A stretch of 41,542 bases of DNA from NCBI GenBank assembly GCA_902564535.1, contig CACFBG010000011.1, positions 1 to 41,542 on the forward strand, written 5' to 3'. Positions 19,538-27,100 of the stretch are shown here, in pieces; the stretch's first letter is position 1; each line of letters opens with the position of its first letter. The position numbers and the translations under genes are program-made. The stretch is from an uncultured Prochlorococcus sp. (GTDB lineage Bacteria; Cyanobacteriota; Cyanobacteriia; PCC-6307; Cyanobiaceae). The notes beneath the pieces are model-generated. The model made no database searches. It had not been told where the DNA came from and saw nothing but the letters and a program-made list of their open reading frames with translations.

Positions 19538-21298
19538 ATGCAAGAATCATACCAACCTCTCCACCATAAATACCGGCCCAGAAAATTTGACCAATTAATT
19601 GGACAAGAAGCTATTACTGTTACATTAAAGCAAGCTATTAAAACTAATAGAATTGCACCTGCCTATTTATTTAGCGGACCTAGGGGAACAGGAAAAACAT
19701 CAAGCGCAAGAATATTAGCAAGATCTCTTAATTGTCTAAGTAGCAAAGTAGCTACTTCTGACCCATGCGGGAAATGTGATACATGTAAATCTATAACAAA
19801 TGGTACATCTTTAGATGTGATTGAAATAGATGCAGCATCAAATACTGGAGTAGATAATATTCGAGAATTAATTGAAAGGTCAAGATTTGCTCCAGTACAA
19901 AGTCGATGGAAAGTTTATGTTATTGATGAATGTCATATGTTATCCACAGCTGCTTTTAATGCTCTTCTAAAAACATTAGAAGAACCACCTCCTAATGTTG
20001 TATTTGTATTGGCGACAACTGATCCACAAAGAGTCTTATCAACAATTCTCAGTAGGTGTCAAAGATTTGATTTTCAACGGATAGGTATTATTGATTTAAA
20101 GCAACATTTAAACATGATTGCTTTAAATGAAGGAATCATAATTGACCCTGAAGCAATAGAAATAATCGCACAAAAAGCTGAAGGTGGATTAAGGGATGCA
20201 GAAAGCATGCTTGATCAACTTAGTCTTTTACCATCGCCAATAACTGCAAATAACGTCTGGGAATTAGTAGGTATTATTCCTGAACAAGAGATAATGAAAC
20301 TCACATCTGCCTTAGCTCAAAATAAACCCATAATGGTTGTTGAAAGTTATAGGGAATTACTTGACCAAGGTAGAGATCCATTGCTTATTCTTCAAGGTTT
20401 AGCAGGAGTACTTCGTGATCTTGTAATTTATACTGCCGCTCCTGACAGACCGGGCCTATTAAGTATTTCCAATGAGTTCAAAAATGAATTAAAAGAGATT
20501 TCTTCAAATTTAACACTAGAGAAGCTAATAATTTGGCAATCCCAATTAAAAGGAACAGAGCAGCAGATTCGCAATAGCATGCAACCTCGATTATGGTTAG
20601 AAATATTTTTATTGGGGACACTTGCAAAACCAACAAATACAAATAACGTTTTAGCTGAACCTGATAAAGCTGAAAATTTAATCTCTAATAGTTTGAATAA
20701 TCAATTAAATAATAAAGAATCTAATAAAGAAGTAAGCAATATATCCCATAAAGAATCTGAAGAAATAAAGATAATTCATTCAAAAAACGAGTCTGATCAA
20801 GAACAAAAAATAAATATAGATAATAACTTAGAAGAGTTATGGAAACAAATTCTAGGGAGATTAGAATTACCTTCAACAAGAATGCTTCTTTCTCAACAAG
20901 CAAAATTAATTCGTCTCAATCAAACTAAAGCAGTAATAAATGTGGCAGAAAACTGGCTTGGAATGGTTCAAAGTAGAGTTAGTATCCTAGAACAAGCAAT
21001 TGAAGAAACATTAGGTGATAAAAGAGAAATAATTTTAGAAAATGCAATCAATTTAGTTCAAGATAATGACTTTTCAGAAGGGAAAGGTCAACAGCCCAAT
21101 AATATTGAAAAAACTAATAATTCGAGTACCTATCTAAATAGTCAATCTAATAAGATAAAGTCAACAGAGAGTAAACAGGAAAGAAGTAATGATCAACAAA
21201 ATTCACCAAAAATAGTTTCCTCTCAAACAATTAAACCAATAGATGATGGAGCAAAAAAAATTGCCGACTTTTTCAATGGTGAGATTTTAGACAAGTAA
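19538..21298 (+). CDS. dnaX: DNA polymerase III subunits gamma/tau
   Basis: DnaX is the ATPase of the clamp loader. The Walker A motif GPRGTGKT is at 47-54, the zinc cysteines are C66, C77, C80 and C83, the DECH box is at 130-133 and the SRC motif is at 172-174. Domain III ends near residue 370. It is followed by an Asn/Ser/Lys-rich linker (about 370-425) and a tau-type C-terminal segment. There is no intein, unlike some cyanobacterial dnaX genes. The linker codes an A AAA AAC heptamer (residues 415-417) that could give a short gamma-like form by -1 frameshifting. It ends 5 bp from the convergent glycosyltransferase gene. Confidence 0.96.
   Translation: MQESYQPLHHKYRPRKFDQLIGQEAITVTLKQAIKTNRIAPAYLFSGPRGTGKTSSARILARSLNCLSSKVATSDPCGKCDTCKSITNGTSLDVIEIDAASNTGVDNIRELIERSRFAPVQSRWKVYVIDECHMLSTAAFNALLKTLEEPPPNVVFVLATTDPQRVLSTILSRCQRFDFQRIGIIDLKQHLNMIALNEGIIIDPEAIEIIAQKAEGGLRDAESMLDQLSLLPSPITANNVWELVGIIPEQEIMKLTSALAQNKPIMVVESYRELLDQGRDPLLILQGLAGVLRDLVIYTAAPDRPGLLSISNEFKNELKEISSNLTLEKLIIWQSQLKGTEQQIRNSMQPRLWLEIFLLGTLAKPTNTNNVLAEPDKAENLISNSLNNQLNNKESNKEVSNISHKESEEIKIIHSKNESDQEQKINIDNNLEELWKQILGRLELPSTRMLLSQQAKLIRLNQTKAVINVAENWLGMVQSRVSILEQAIEETLGDKREIILENAINLVQDNDFSEGKGQQPNNIEKTNNSSTYLNSQSNKIKSTESKQERSNDQQNSPKIVSSQTIKPIDDGAKKIADFFNGEILDK
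20782..20796 (+). promoter_or_regulatory. Candidate -1 programmed frameshift site in dnaX
   Basis: In the reading frame the bases read A AAA AAC (20782-20788), a heptamer allowing tandem -1 slippage. After slippage the codons are CGA, GTC and then TGA at 20794-20796, giving a product of about 419 residues ending in the domain III/tau linker, close to the size of E. coli gamma. A 6-bp hairpin at 20823-20840 is too far downstream to be a classical stimulator. Shine-Dalgarno-like stimulation upstream is not obvious. A-runs are frequent in this AT-rich DNA. Confidence 0.35.
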
Positions 21299-21303
21299 AT
21301 AAA

Positions 21304-22617
21304 TTATTTTCCATGATGACTAGTTTTTACCCAAATTAGATTCTTTGGGAAAATAACCATTTTCATAGTAACCCAAGGAATAACGATAAACCAATGAACC
21401 AAATAAAATATAGCCATTACTAGCAAAAGAGGTTTTGGAGAAGGAATTTTAGGTCCTTCCGAAGGTAGTGAACATCCTTTCCAGAAAGCAAATCCCGAGA
21501 CCCCAAAAGCAACTATGGATAGAGGAAAATAAGCTGGAATTGTATTAGTTAAAATTGTCGTGAGTAAATCAAAGAATGAAACCAAAGGCAATGCATATTG
21601 CAGTAGAAAAAAGCACGCAAGGTCCTTTTTTTTCGTAAAACATATTTTATTAGAAGTTAAATATTCCCAGTAATCAAAAAAACGTTGCAAGCCACCTTCT
21701 GCCCATCTTTGTCGTTGGCCCCACAATGCTTTCAATGTCACTACAGCTTCTTCCTGAACAGGGGGATTCCAAAGGATTCCAACTAATGCGCCAGATGCAA
21801 GTAAACGAAAACTTAAATCCAAGTCATCAGTAACTGTCGCTTCATTAAAGCCACCACATTTTTCAATACTTTTTCTTTTTAAAAGCTGACCATTGCCTCG
21901 CAGTTCAGCAACACCTTGACCTGCTAATCGACCTTTTTGAATAACTGTATCCATAGCCATTTCCATAGCTTGGCATTGTGTCAACCAATTTTGATTGGAA
22001 TTAACTACAGCCTTCCTTAACTGAACAGCAGACCAACCTCCTTCCTTGGCATAAAGAATCAAACGTTCCAGAGCATCTATTTGCAACTGTGCATCAGCAT
22101 CAAGAATTAAAATCCATTCACCATTTACATGAGTTAAGGCTTCATTTAAAGCTCCTGATTTCCCTCCACCAGCGGACCTAGATCGATTGATGACATGTAA
22201 ATTAGAAAAACGTTGCTTTAAATCTGCAAGTAAGATAGGTGTTCTATCTTGACTACCATCATCAACAATACAAATTGACAATTTCCCTAATGGATATTTC
22301 AAACTTGTAAGTCTCTCAACTAATCTTTGTATTACAGATTCTTCATCTCTAGCAGCAATCAAAATATCTATAGTTGGAAAATAATCAGAGGTAATAGGTT
22401 GATTAAAATTTTGATCGTTAATGTTCTGCATACTTCTAACATCCCGCAAAACAGTCGACAATCCATATCCACCCAAAACACAAGCTAAAACCAAAGCGGG
22501 TAAAACCGCCTCAAATGGATTCAACATATGCGGAGCTGCACCAGCCCAAACGCAAGCAATCAAAAAGAGTGCTGTCTTACCGCGTCGGTTTTCTCCTTTT
22601 AAAGCAACCGCGAACAT
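21304..22617 (-). CDS. Membrane glycosyltransferase, family 2
   Basis: This is an inverting GT-A enzyme of the processive GT2 type. Hydrophobic helices lie at about 16-32 and 36-55. The catalytic domain then carries VDDGSQDRTP (nucleotide binding), LDADAQL (DxD metal site), VTDDLDLSFRL (acceptor acid) and a QRQRW motif, and three to four further helices lie in the last 120 residues. Such enzymes build beta-linked glycans or transfer sugars to lipids at the inner membrane; the product here is not readable. It begins 24 bp after the stop of the SpoIID-like gene, so the pair is probably one envelope-related operon. Confidence 0.87.
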   Translation of the reverse strand: MFAVALKGENRRGKTALFLIACVWAGAAPHMLNPFEAVLPALVLACVLGGYGLSTVLRDVRSMQNINDQNFNQPITSDYFPTIDILIAARDEESVIQRLVERLTSLKYPLGKLSICIVDDGSQDRTPILLADLKQRFSNLHVINRSRSAGGGKSGALNEALTHVNGEWILILDADAQLQIDALERLILYAKEGGWSAVQLRKAVVNSNQNWLTQCQAMEMAMDTVIQKGRLAGQGVAELRGNGQLLKRKSIEKCGGFNEATVTDDLDLSFRLLASGALVGILWNPPVQEEAVVTLKALWGQRQRWAEGGLQRFFDYWEYLTSNKICFTKKKDLACFFLLQYALPLVSFFDLLTTILTNTIPAYFPLSIVAFGVSGFAFWKGCSLPSEGPKIPSPKPLLLVMAIFYLVHWFIVIPWVTMKMVIFPKNLIWVKTSHHGK

Positions 22618-22641
22618 TTAAGTTCCTAGAATGATGGAACT

Positions 22642-24186
22642 CTAAGGTGCTATCCAGTTCTCAGGCAAAGTTCTTAAATGTGATCCTGGATAATAATGAC
22701 GAAGAATTTGCTCTGTCTGCCATCCCATTAAGGCTAAATCTATTGCTCCTGCCTGGGATAATCCAGCTCCATGTCCAAATCCACCTCCCTGGAACTCCCA
22801 AACTCCCTCTTCTAATTTCTTTACTATAAATAGTGTACTAGGCAAAAAATTGAAGGTTCTACGAATGGTGTCTAACTTGAGCACAATTTTTGAATCTTTA
22901 TCTGAATCAACAATCTCCAAGGCTACTACTCGGCCACTCAAACCTCTTTCCAGAACATTTATTTCTTGAGGTGATTTCAAATCAATCAAAGCAGATTTTA
23001 AATATTGATTGATTTTCTCTCCCTTAAGAATGCGAGTCCATCTAAATAACTTATGATCAGTTCCATACAAAAATTTATCTTGCAGTAAGAAAGATTTGAG
23101 TTGATTTGTATTTATAGGTAAATTAAAAAACTTAAATATCTTTTTATATCCATCTATTTTAGCTTGTAAATATGGGAGAGAGGTCATTGACCATGCTTCT
23201 TCAACTCCTGCCATCACTCCACCATTACTAGCATGATAAAAAGCATGAATAGGTTGATTATTCCATAGTAATACTTTCCCAGATGTTTGTTGAATTGCGT
23301 TCTTTATACGACTGCCAACTTTACTTGGATCTTTATAAACCTGGCATTGCGTAGTGCTGCAAAGATGATAGCCATCAATCATATATCTTTTGATATTAGC
23401 TAGAGCCCATGTTCTCGCAAGTATTGCTTGAGCAGAAAGTGCAGCCAAAGGAGCGCTAGAACCAATCTCATAAGGCACTACTCCTTCAAGATATTTTTCT
23501 AAAGAAACTTTCTCAATTAATGTCCAAGTTCCATAAGCATTTGGCTTAATTAAAAAAGGACCCATATAAACTCCACCATCCCATTTCAGACCATCAGGGG
23601 CAGTTAATTCTATTTCTCCTAACAATTGAAACTCATTATTTTGTGTCACTAAAAAAGGCATTGATTGATATTTTATAGTTCTAATTATATTCTTAAACTT
23701 AATCTCTTTAGGAAATATCTTATCTGAGGAAGTCCAAACTTCCCATAATTTTGGATTTGCAATCGCAACACATTTATCATTTTTTCTTATTTTTTTTGCA
23801 ATTGCCTCTGCAGATTCAAAACTTGCAAATGGTCCTATAACTTTTCGATTAATTTTGATTGGCTTTTCTAACAAAATAGGCTTCCATTTTAAATTTATAT
23901 TAGAAGCTGTATAAATCAATCCACTCGAATCTTTTAAAGTTAAAGGCTTTCCAGGAGACTTTAACTGAGTTATTATTTCATTTGTTCCTATTAATCGACC
24001 AAGATTAGATTTAAGGCTAATTAATAAAGTTTGACTTGCAGCATTGACTTTTGGTGGAGGTGCTACAACAGCATGAGTTGAGCAATCAAATTCACCTGGT
24101 CCTTCTAACTGATAAGCCTTTGCTGGCAGTCCTGAACTAAATAAAGCAATAAATATGTATGCTATTGCTGAAACTTGCTTAGGCAT
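22642..24186 (-). CDS. SpoIID/LytB-domain exported protein
   Basis: A signal peptide is clear (residues 1-24, hydrophobic and ending in PAKA). The middle part (about 115-150) has an SPOR-like pattern (GPFASFESAEAIAKKI). The C-terminal half is a SpoIID domain: YLEGVVPYEIGSSAPLAALSAQAILARTWAL, then YHASNGGVMAGVEEAW and the final GGGFGHGAGLSQAGA. In Bacillus, SpoIID is a lytic transglycosylase acting on peptidoglycan; cyanobacteria are not sporulators, so a wall-remodelling role is inferred. It is transcribed ahead of the GT2 gene and away from rpmI. Confidence 0.9.
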   Translation of the reverse strand: MPKQVSAIAYIFIALFSSGLPAKAYQLEGPGEFDCSTHAVVAPPPKVNAASQTLLISLKSNLGRLIGTNEIITQLKSPGKPLTLKDSSGLIYTASNINLKWKPILLEKPIKINRKVIGPFASFESAEAIAKKIRKNDKCVAIANPKLWEVWTSSDKIFPKEIKFKNIIRTIKYQSMPFLVTQNNEFQLLGEIELTAPDGLKWDGGVYMGPFLIKPNAYGTWTLIEKVSLEKYLEGVVPYEIGSSAPLAALSAQAILARTWALANIKRYMIDGYHLCSTTQCQVYKDPSKVGSRIKNAIQQTSGKVLLWNNQPIHAFYHASNGGVMAGVEEAWSMTSLPYLQAKIDGYKKIFKFFNLPINTNQLKSFLLQDKFLYGTDHKLFRWTRILKGEKINQYLKSALIDLKSPQEINVLERGLSGRVVALEIVDSDKDSKIVLKLDTIRRTFNFLPSTLFIVKKLEEGVWEFQGGGFGHGAGLSQAGAIDLALMGWQTEQILRHYYPGSHLRTLPENWIAP

Positions 24187-24237
24187 CTAAGAAATCCAAA
24201 TAATTGAGACTAAAAAAGACATATCATCATCATTCAT

Positions 24238-24267
24238 TTGGCTTCTGGCAGGTCAAGGTCGTAATCT
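24238..24267 (+). promoter_or_regulatory. Possible promoter for rpmI-rplT
   Basis: TTGGCT at 24238-24243 and TAATCT at 24262-24267 are separated by 18 bp, placing a start about 15-20 bases before the rpmI ATG. Both hexamers are partial matches in the short gap between divergent genes. Confidence 0.28.
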
Positions 24268-24291
24268 ATGGAGCTATGCACCAAAATGAAG

Positions 24292-24489
24292 ATGCCAAAG
24301 CTAAAGACCCGCAAAGCTGCTGCAAAGCGGTTCCAAGCAACCAATACTGGCAAATTCATGCGTCGACGTGCATTTCGCAACCACTTGCTAGACCATAAGA
24401 GCACAAAGCTCAAAAGGCATCTTGCTACTAAAGCAGTTGTAAGTGACAGTGACGCGGAGAATGTAAGCCTAATGCTTCCATACTCCTAA
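24292..24489 (+). CDS. rpmI: 50S ribosomal protein L35
   Basis: This is a 65-residue basic protein starting [14 protein letters not shown], the standard L35 N terminus, with [14 protein letters not shown] and a KSTKLKRHL segment. Earlier in-frame ATGs at 24268 and 24286 would add residues not found in the family, so 24292 is chosen. rplT follows after 63 bp that contain a small palindrome. In many bacteria infC precedes these two genes; here it does not, since the upstream gene is the divergent SpoIID-like one. Confidence 0.96.
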   Translation: MPKLKTRKAAAKRFQATNTGKFMRRRAFRNHLLDHKSTKLKRHLATKAVVSDSDAENVSLMLPYS

Positions 24490-24491
24490 AT

Positions 24492-24508
24492 GATGAATTA
24501 AATTCATC
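24492..24508 (+). repeat. Palindrome between rpmI and rplT
   Basis: GATGAATT and AATTCATC form perfect 8-bp arms about a single central A. As RNA it would be a 6-bp stem with a 5-base loop just after the rpmI stop. It could affect processing or coupling of the two ribosomal protein genes; no function is shown. Confidence 0.45.
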
Positions 24509-24552
24509 CAATCAAGACCAGATTCCACAATTTTATTTTTTAATTTCAAGCT

Positions 24553-24903
24553 ATGGCCCGCGTAAAGAGAGGAAATGTAGCTCGCAAAAGACGCAACAAA
24601 ATCCTTCGTTTAGCTAGAGGCTTTCGTGGGGGAAATGGAAGATTGTTTCGTACAGCTAATCAACGGGTTATGAAAGCCCTTTGCAATGCATATCGAGATA
24701 GAAGAAGACGAAAAAGAGACTTCAGACGTCTTTGGATTTCTCGCATTAATGCAGCAGCTAGGCTAAATGGAGTGAGTTACAGCAAATTAATTGGAAGTTT
24801 GAAAAAAGCTGATGTTAGGCTTAATAGAAAAATGTTAGCTCAATTAGCTATCGTTGATCCGAAAAGCTTTAGTAGTATCGCAGGAACTGCTAAAGGATCC
24901 TGA
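24553..24903 (+). CDS. rplT: 50S ribosomal protein L20
   Basis: L20 binds 23S rRNA early in large-subunit assembly and in several bacteria represses its own operon by binding mRNA. The sequence begins [18 protein letters not shown], continues with the [21 protein letters not shown] block and [26 protein letters not shown], and is the usual 116 residues. It is the second gene of rpmI-rplT. A 9-bp inverted repeat ending in four Ts lies about 80 bp after its stop and may end the transcript. Confidence 0.98.
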   Translation: MARVKRGNVARKRRNKILRLARGFRGGNGRLFRTANQRVMKALCNAYRDRRRRKRDFRRLWISRINAAARLNGVSYSKLIGSLKKADVRLNRKMLAQLAIVDPKSFSSIAGTAKGS

Positions 24904-24981
24904 AGGAAATTTCTATTTAAATTCAAATAATCAAAGGATTTTCGTATTCCCCATAACTAAAAATAAATAACACATAAGGAA

Positions 24982-25007
24982 AAAACAAATTTAAAAGGAT
25001 TTGTTTT
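24982..25007 (+). terminator. AT-rich inverted repeat after rplT
   Basis: AAAACAAAT (24982-24990) and ATTTGTTTT (24999-25007) are perfect 9-bp arms around an 8-base loop, with the 3' arm itself ending in TTTT. The form is that of a weak intrinsic terminator for rpmI-rplT, but with one G-C pair its stability is low. It lies directly before the candidate -10 of the next gene. Confidence 0.4.
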
Positions 25008-25009
25008 AG

Positions 25010-25015
25010 TATAAT
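25010..25015 (+). promoter_or_regulatory. Perfect TATAAT four bases before the ycf37-like ATG
   Basis: The hexamer ends at 25015 and the ATG begins at 25020. If used as a -10 box, transcription would begin at or just inside the ATG, giving a leaderless or nearly leaderless mRNA. No Shine-Dalgarno is visible near the ATG, which is consistent with this. A clear -35 is not seen. Confidence 0.4.
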
Positions 25016-25019
25016 AAGC

Positions 25020-25577
25020 ATGAAAAGCTTTTTGCCACAAACCTATTTAATAGGTCTTTTAGTCCTTTTATTAATTATTGCCATATTAGTGGGCAGACAA
25101 CTGTTAAGAGTTAGGGAAGATGAAATAAACCTAATCAGATTAGACAAAAAAAATATCCCTGATTCAAAAAATGTAGCTGAGATGTATGAACTAGCTTCAG
25201 TACAAATCAGAAAAAGACTCTACCCTCAAGCTATTACAACTTTAAGGAAAGCTCTTAAATTATTAGAAGATGAGCCACCTGAAGCAAAAGCAGTCATTGA
25301 AAATGCTATGGGATTTGCCTTGGCTGCACAAGATAATTTTAAAAATGCCATTATTCATTATAAATCTGCACTAAAAGCCAAACCTAATTATCCAGTAGCT
25401 TTAAATAATCTTGCATTTGCTAAGCAACGTCTTCTAGAATATGAAGAAGCGTTTGATTTATATAAAAAAGTTTTAGAAATTGATCCTAAAAATAATACTG
25501 CTGCTAAGCAGTTAAAGCAACTTGAGAGAAGAAGTCTCGTTAACTCTTCTGAAAGATCTAAAGTTAAAGGCTTCTGA
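25020..25577 (+). CDS. ycf37: Ycf37-like TPR protein (photosystem I assembly type)
   Basis: An N-terminal membrane helix (about 9-28) is followed by VGRQLLRVREDEINLIRLDK and then about three tetratricopeptide repeats (roughly 55-90, 95-128 and 130-163; for example NAMGFALAAQDNFKNAIIHY, then NNLAFAKQRLLEYEEAFDLY). Anchor, length (185) and repeat count match Ycf37, a thylakoid protein that helps photosystem I assembly or stability. The generic alternative is an uncharacterised TPR protein. Its last 66 bp overlap the convergent unknown gene. A TATAAT box sits four bases before the ATG and no Shine-Dalgarno is visible. Confidence 0.72.
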   Translation: MKSFLPQTYLIGLLVLLLIIAILVGRQLLRVREDEINLIRLDKKNIPDSKNVAEMYELASVQIRKRLYPQAITTLRKALKLLEDEPPEAKAVIENAMGFALAAQDNFKNAIIHYKSALKAKPNYPVALNNLAFAKQRLLEYEEAFDLYKKVLEIDPKNNTAAKQLKQLERRSLVNSSERSKVKGF

Positions 25578-26120
25578 TAAATTAAATGAATCACAGCTTT
25601 CTTTCAGCTCCAAACGACCACCTGGATTATCTAATCTAGATGACTTCCATGTTAATAAATTAGCACCCTGCAATCCAATAAAAGCTCCCCCCTTATCTAA
25701 ACCTAAATCGATATGATTAGTTAAAGGTATTAACTCTAATTGATCAGACTTAGCATTTAAAAAACCCGTAAATAATCCTTTTGAGTTATTTATAGATATT
25801 TCACCTTTGAGCTTAATCATATGACCAATAGGTATCGCTTCTGAGTAAGTCAAGGTTACTTTCTTATTTTGTTGCCGATCAAAAGGCTGATATGAGCCAC
25901 ATAAGTTCCTTGGTAATTTTTTTGCGAGATCGATTGCTCGCCGAACAGGATCGAACTCTTCCACAGACCCTTCAAGAAAAAATGGTTTAATCTCAATAAC
26001 CTCATCAATAATGAAATCTTCATCTTTTAAAAGCGGTTTTTCCTGCGTTGTCATTGGTATGACTTGAGGTGCAGGGGGCTCATTTGCAAGCCAAATGTCC
26101 ATGAAGAGTAAAAAAAACAT
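25512..26120 (-). CDS. Conserved-looking hypothetical protein
   Basis: I do not recognise this 202-residue protein. After a short proline-containing N terminus it is a soluble, acidic then mixed beta-type sequence, with a central GHMIKLKGEISINN...GLFTGFL stretch and a later LGLDKGGAFIGLQG and WKSSRLDNPGGRLEL. The pattern suggests a beta-sheet domain. A second ATG at 26102 may be the true start, since the first six residues are hydrophobic and no ribosome site precedes either ATG. Its 3' end overlaps the end of the Ycf37-like gene by 66 bp, tail to tail. It diverges from thiG, with 88 bp between the starts. Confidence 0.68.
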   Translation of the reverse strand: MFFLLFMDIWLANEPPAPQVIPMTTQEKPLLKDEDFIIDEVIEIKPFFLEGSVEEFDPVRRAIDLAKKLPRNLCGSYQPFDRQQNKKVTLTYSEAIPIGHMIKLKGEISINNSKGLFTGFLNAKSDQLELIPLTNHIDLGLDKGGAFIGLQGANLLTWKSSRLDNPGGRLELKESCDSFNLSEAFNFRSFRRVNETSSLKLL

Positions 26121-26208
26121 TTAATCGCGTGATGAAATGAAGACGCTAAAGCCAACTCACCTAACAATGTAATTAAAAACCAATCCAAAGTAGATTTAAT
26201 AGGTTGAT

Positions 26209-27021
26209 ATGCGCAACAACAATCAATTGCTTCAAATAGGCACAAAAAGCTTCAAAAGCAGACTTTTCACAGGCACTGGAAAATATCAAGACTTAAAAAC
26301 TATGCAACAAAGTCTGATTGCATCCAAATGTGAGATGGTCACAGTTGCTATTAGAAGAGTTCAAGCCTTAGAAACTGGCCATAAAGGCCTAATGGAAGGA
26401 ATTGATTGGTCAAGCTATTGGATGCTTCCAAATACAGCAGGATGCGAAAGTGCAGAAGAAGCCGTTAGAGTTGCCAGACTTGGAAGAGAATTAGCAAAAC
26501 TTGCTGGTCAAGAAGAAAACAATTTCATCAAACTTGAAGTAATTCCTGACAAAGTCAATTTATTACCTGATCCATTTGGAACACTTGAAGCAGCAGAGCA
26601 ACTTATTAAAGAAGGATTTCAAGTGCTGCCTTATATAAATGCAGATCCTTTGCTAGCTAAAAGATTAGAACTTGTGGGCTGTTGCACTGTCATGCCACTT
26701 GGCTCCCCCATTGGCTCTGGCCAAGGTCTACAAAATGAAGCAAATATTGCGATTATCATAGAAAATGCAAAAGTTCCCGTAATAGTCGACGCAGGTATAG
26801 GTGTGCCCAGCGAGGCTGCACATGCCATGGAAATGGGTGCAGATGCTGTCTTAATTAACAGTGCAATCGCTTTATCCAAAAACCCTATTGCGATGGCAGA
26901 AGCCATGGCCAAAGCCGTAGAGGCAGGACTTGGAGCATTTAGTGCAGGGAGGCTACCTAAACGAGTCAGAGCATCTCCTAGCTCCCCCATAGAAGGACAA
27001 ATCAGAAGCAAAGAATCATGA
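26209..27021 (+). CDS. thiG: Thiazole synthase
   Basis: ThiG builds the thiazole phosphate ring of thiamine from deoxyxylulose phosphate, ThiS-thiocarboxylate and dehydroglycine. The Schiff-base lysine is K108 in FIKLEVIPD. The N-terminal SRLFTGTGKY, the MPLGSPIGSGQGL loop and the phosphate-binding GIGVPSEAAHAMEMGADAVLINSAIA segment are diagnostic. The length is 270. No thiS or thiO gene is adjacent, and the 88 bp upstream do not show the core elements of a TPP riboswitch. The Psb34-like gene follows after 77 bp filled by two stem-loops. Confidence 0.96.
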   Translation: MRNNNQLLQIGTKSFKSRLFTGTGKYQDLKTMQQSLIASKCEMVTVAIRRVQALETGHKGLMEGIDWSSYWMLPNTAGCESAEEAVRVARLGRELAKLAGQEENNFIKLEVIPDKVNLLPDPFGTLEAAEQLIKEGFQVLPYINADPLLAKRLELVGCCTVMPLGSPIGSGQGLQNEANIAIIIENAKVPVIVDAGIGVPSEAAHAMEMGADAVLINSAIALSKNPIAMAEAMAKAVEAGLGAFSAGRLPKRVRASPSSPIEGQIRSKES

Positions 27022-27029
27022 AGAGGCGT

Positions 27030-27068
27030 AAAGTAAAGTAACGGAACTATTATTAGTTGATTTACTTT
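27030..27068 (+). promoter_or_regulatory. Stem-loop after thiG
   Basis: AAAGTAAA (27030-27037) pairs with TTTACTTT (27061-27068). Inside it, AACTA (27045-27049) pairs with TAGTT (27054-27058) around a 4-base loop. It begins 9 bases after the thiG stop and lies just before a second hairpin. It may end or protect the thiG message, or shape the leader of the next gene. Confidence 0.4.
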
Positions 27069-27070
27069 CC

Positions 27071-27100
27071 ATAAGGTCAACCCAGATGGGGAGACCTTAT
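27071..27100 (+). promoter_or_regulatory. Stem-loop burying SD and AUG of the Psb34-like gene
   Basis: ATAAGGTC (27071-27078) pairs perfectly with GACCTTAT (27093-27100). After an AA/GA internal mismatch, CCC (27081-27083) pairs with GGG (27088-27090) around the loop AGAT. The GGAG at 27090-27093, five bases before the ATG, and the first two bases of the ATG (27099-27100) all lie in the structure. Such a fold would block ribosome entry unless opened. Temperature, a protein or an RNA could open it; which one cannot be read. Confidence 0.65.

Noticed and set aside
21252-21259. Second A-run near the dnaX 3' end as a frameshift site
   Set aside because: Slippage there would change only the last few residues and has no sensible product.
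19538-21298. Intein in dnaX, as known in some cyanobacteria
   Set aside because: The ATPase motifs are continuous and the total length is normal; there is no insertion.
26121-26208. TPP riboswitch before thiG
   Set aside because: The 88 bp lack the conserved TPP-aptamer core sequences and there is no room for the full aptamer plus expression platform.
26631-27080. 149-codon reverse frame opposite thiG
   Set aside because: It mirrors the conserved thiG C-terminal half; the alanine-rich translation is a codon-bias artefact.
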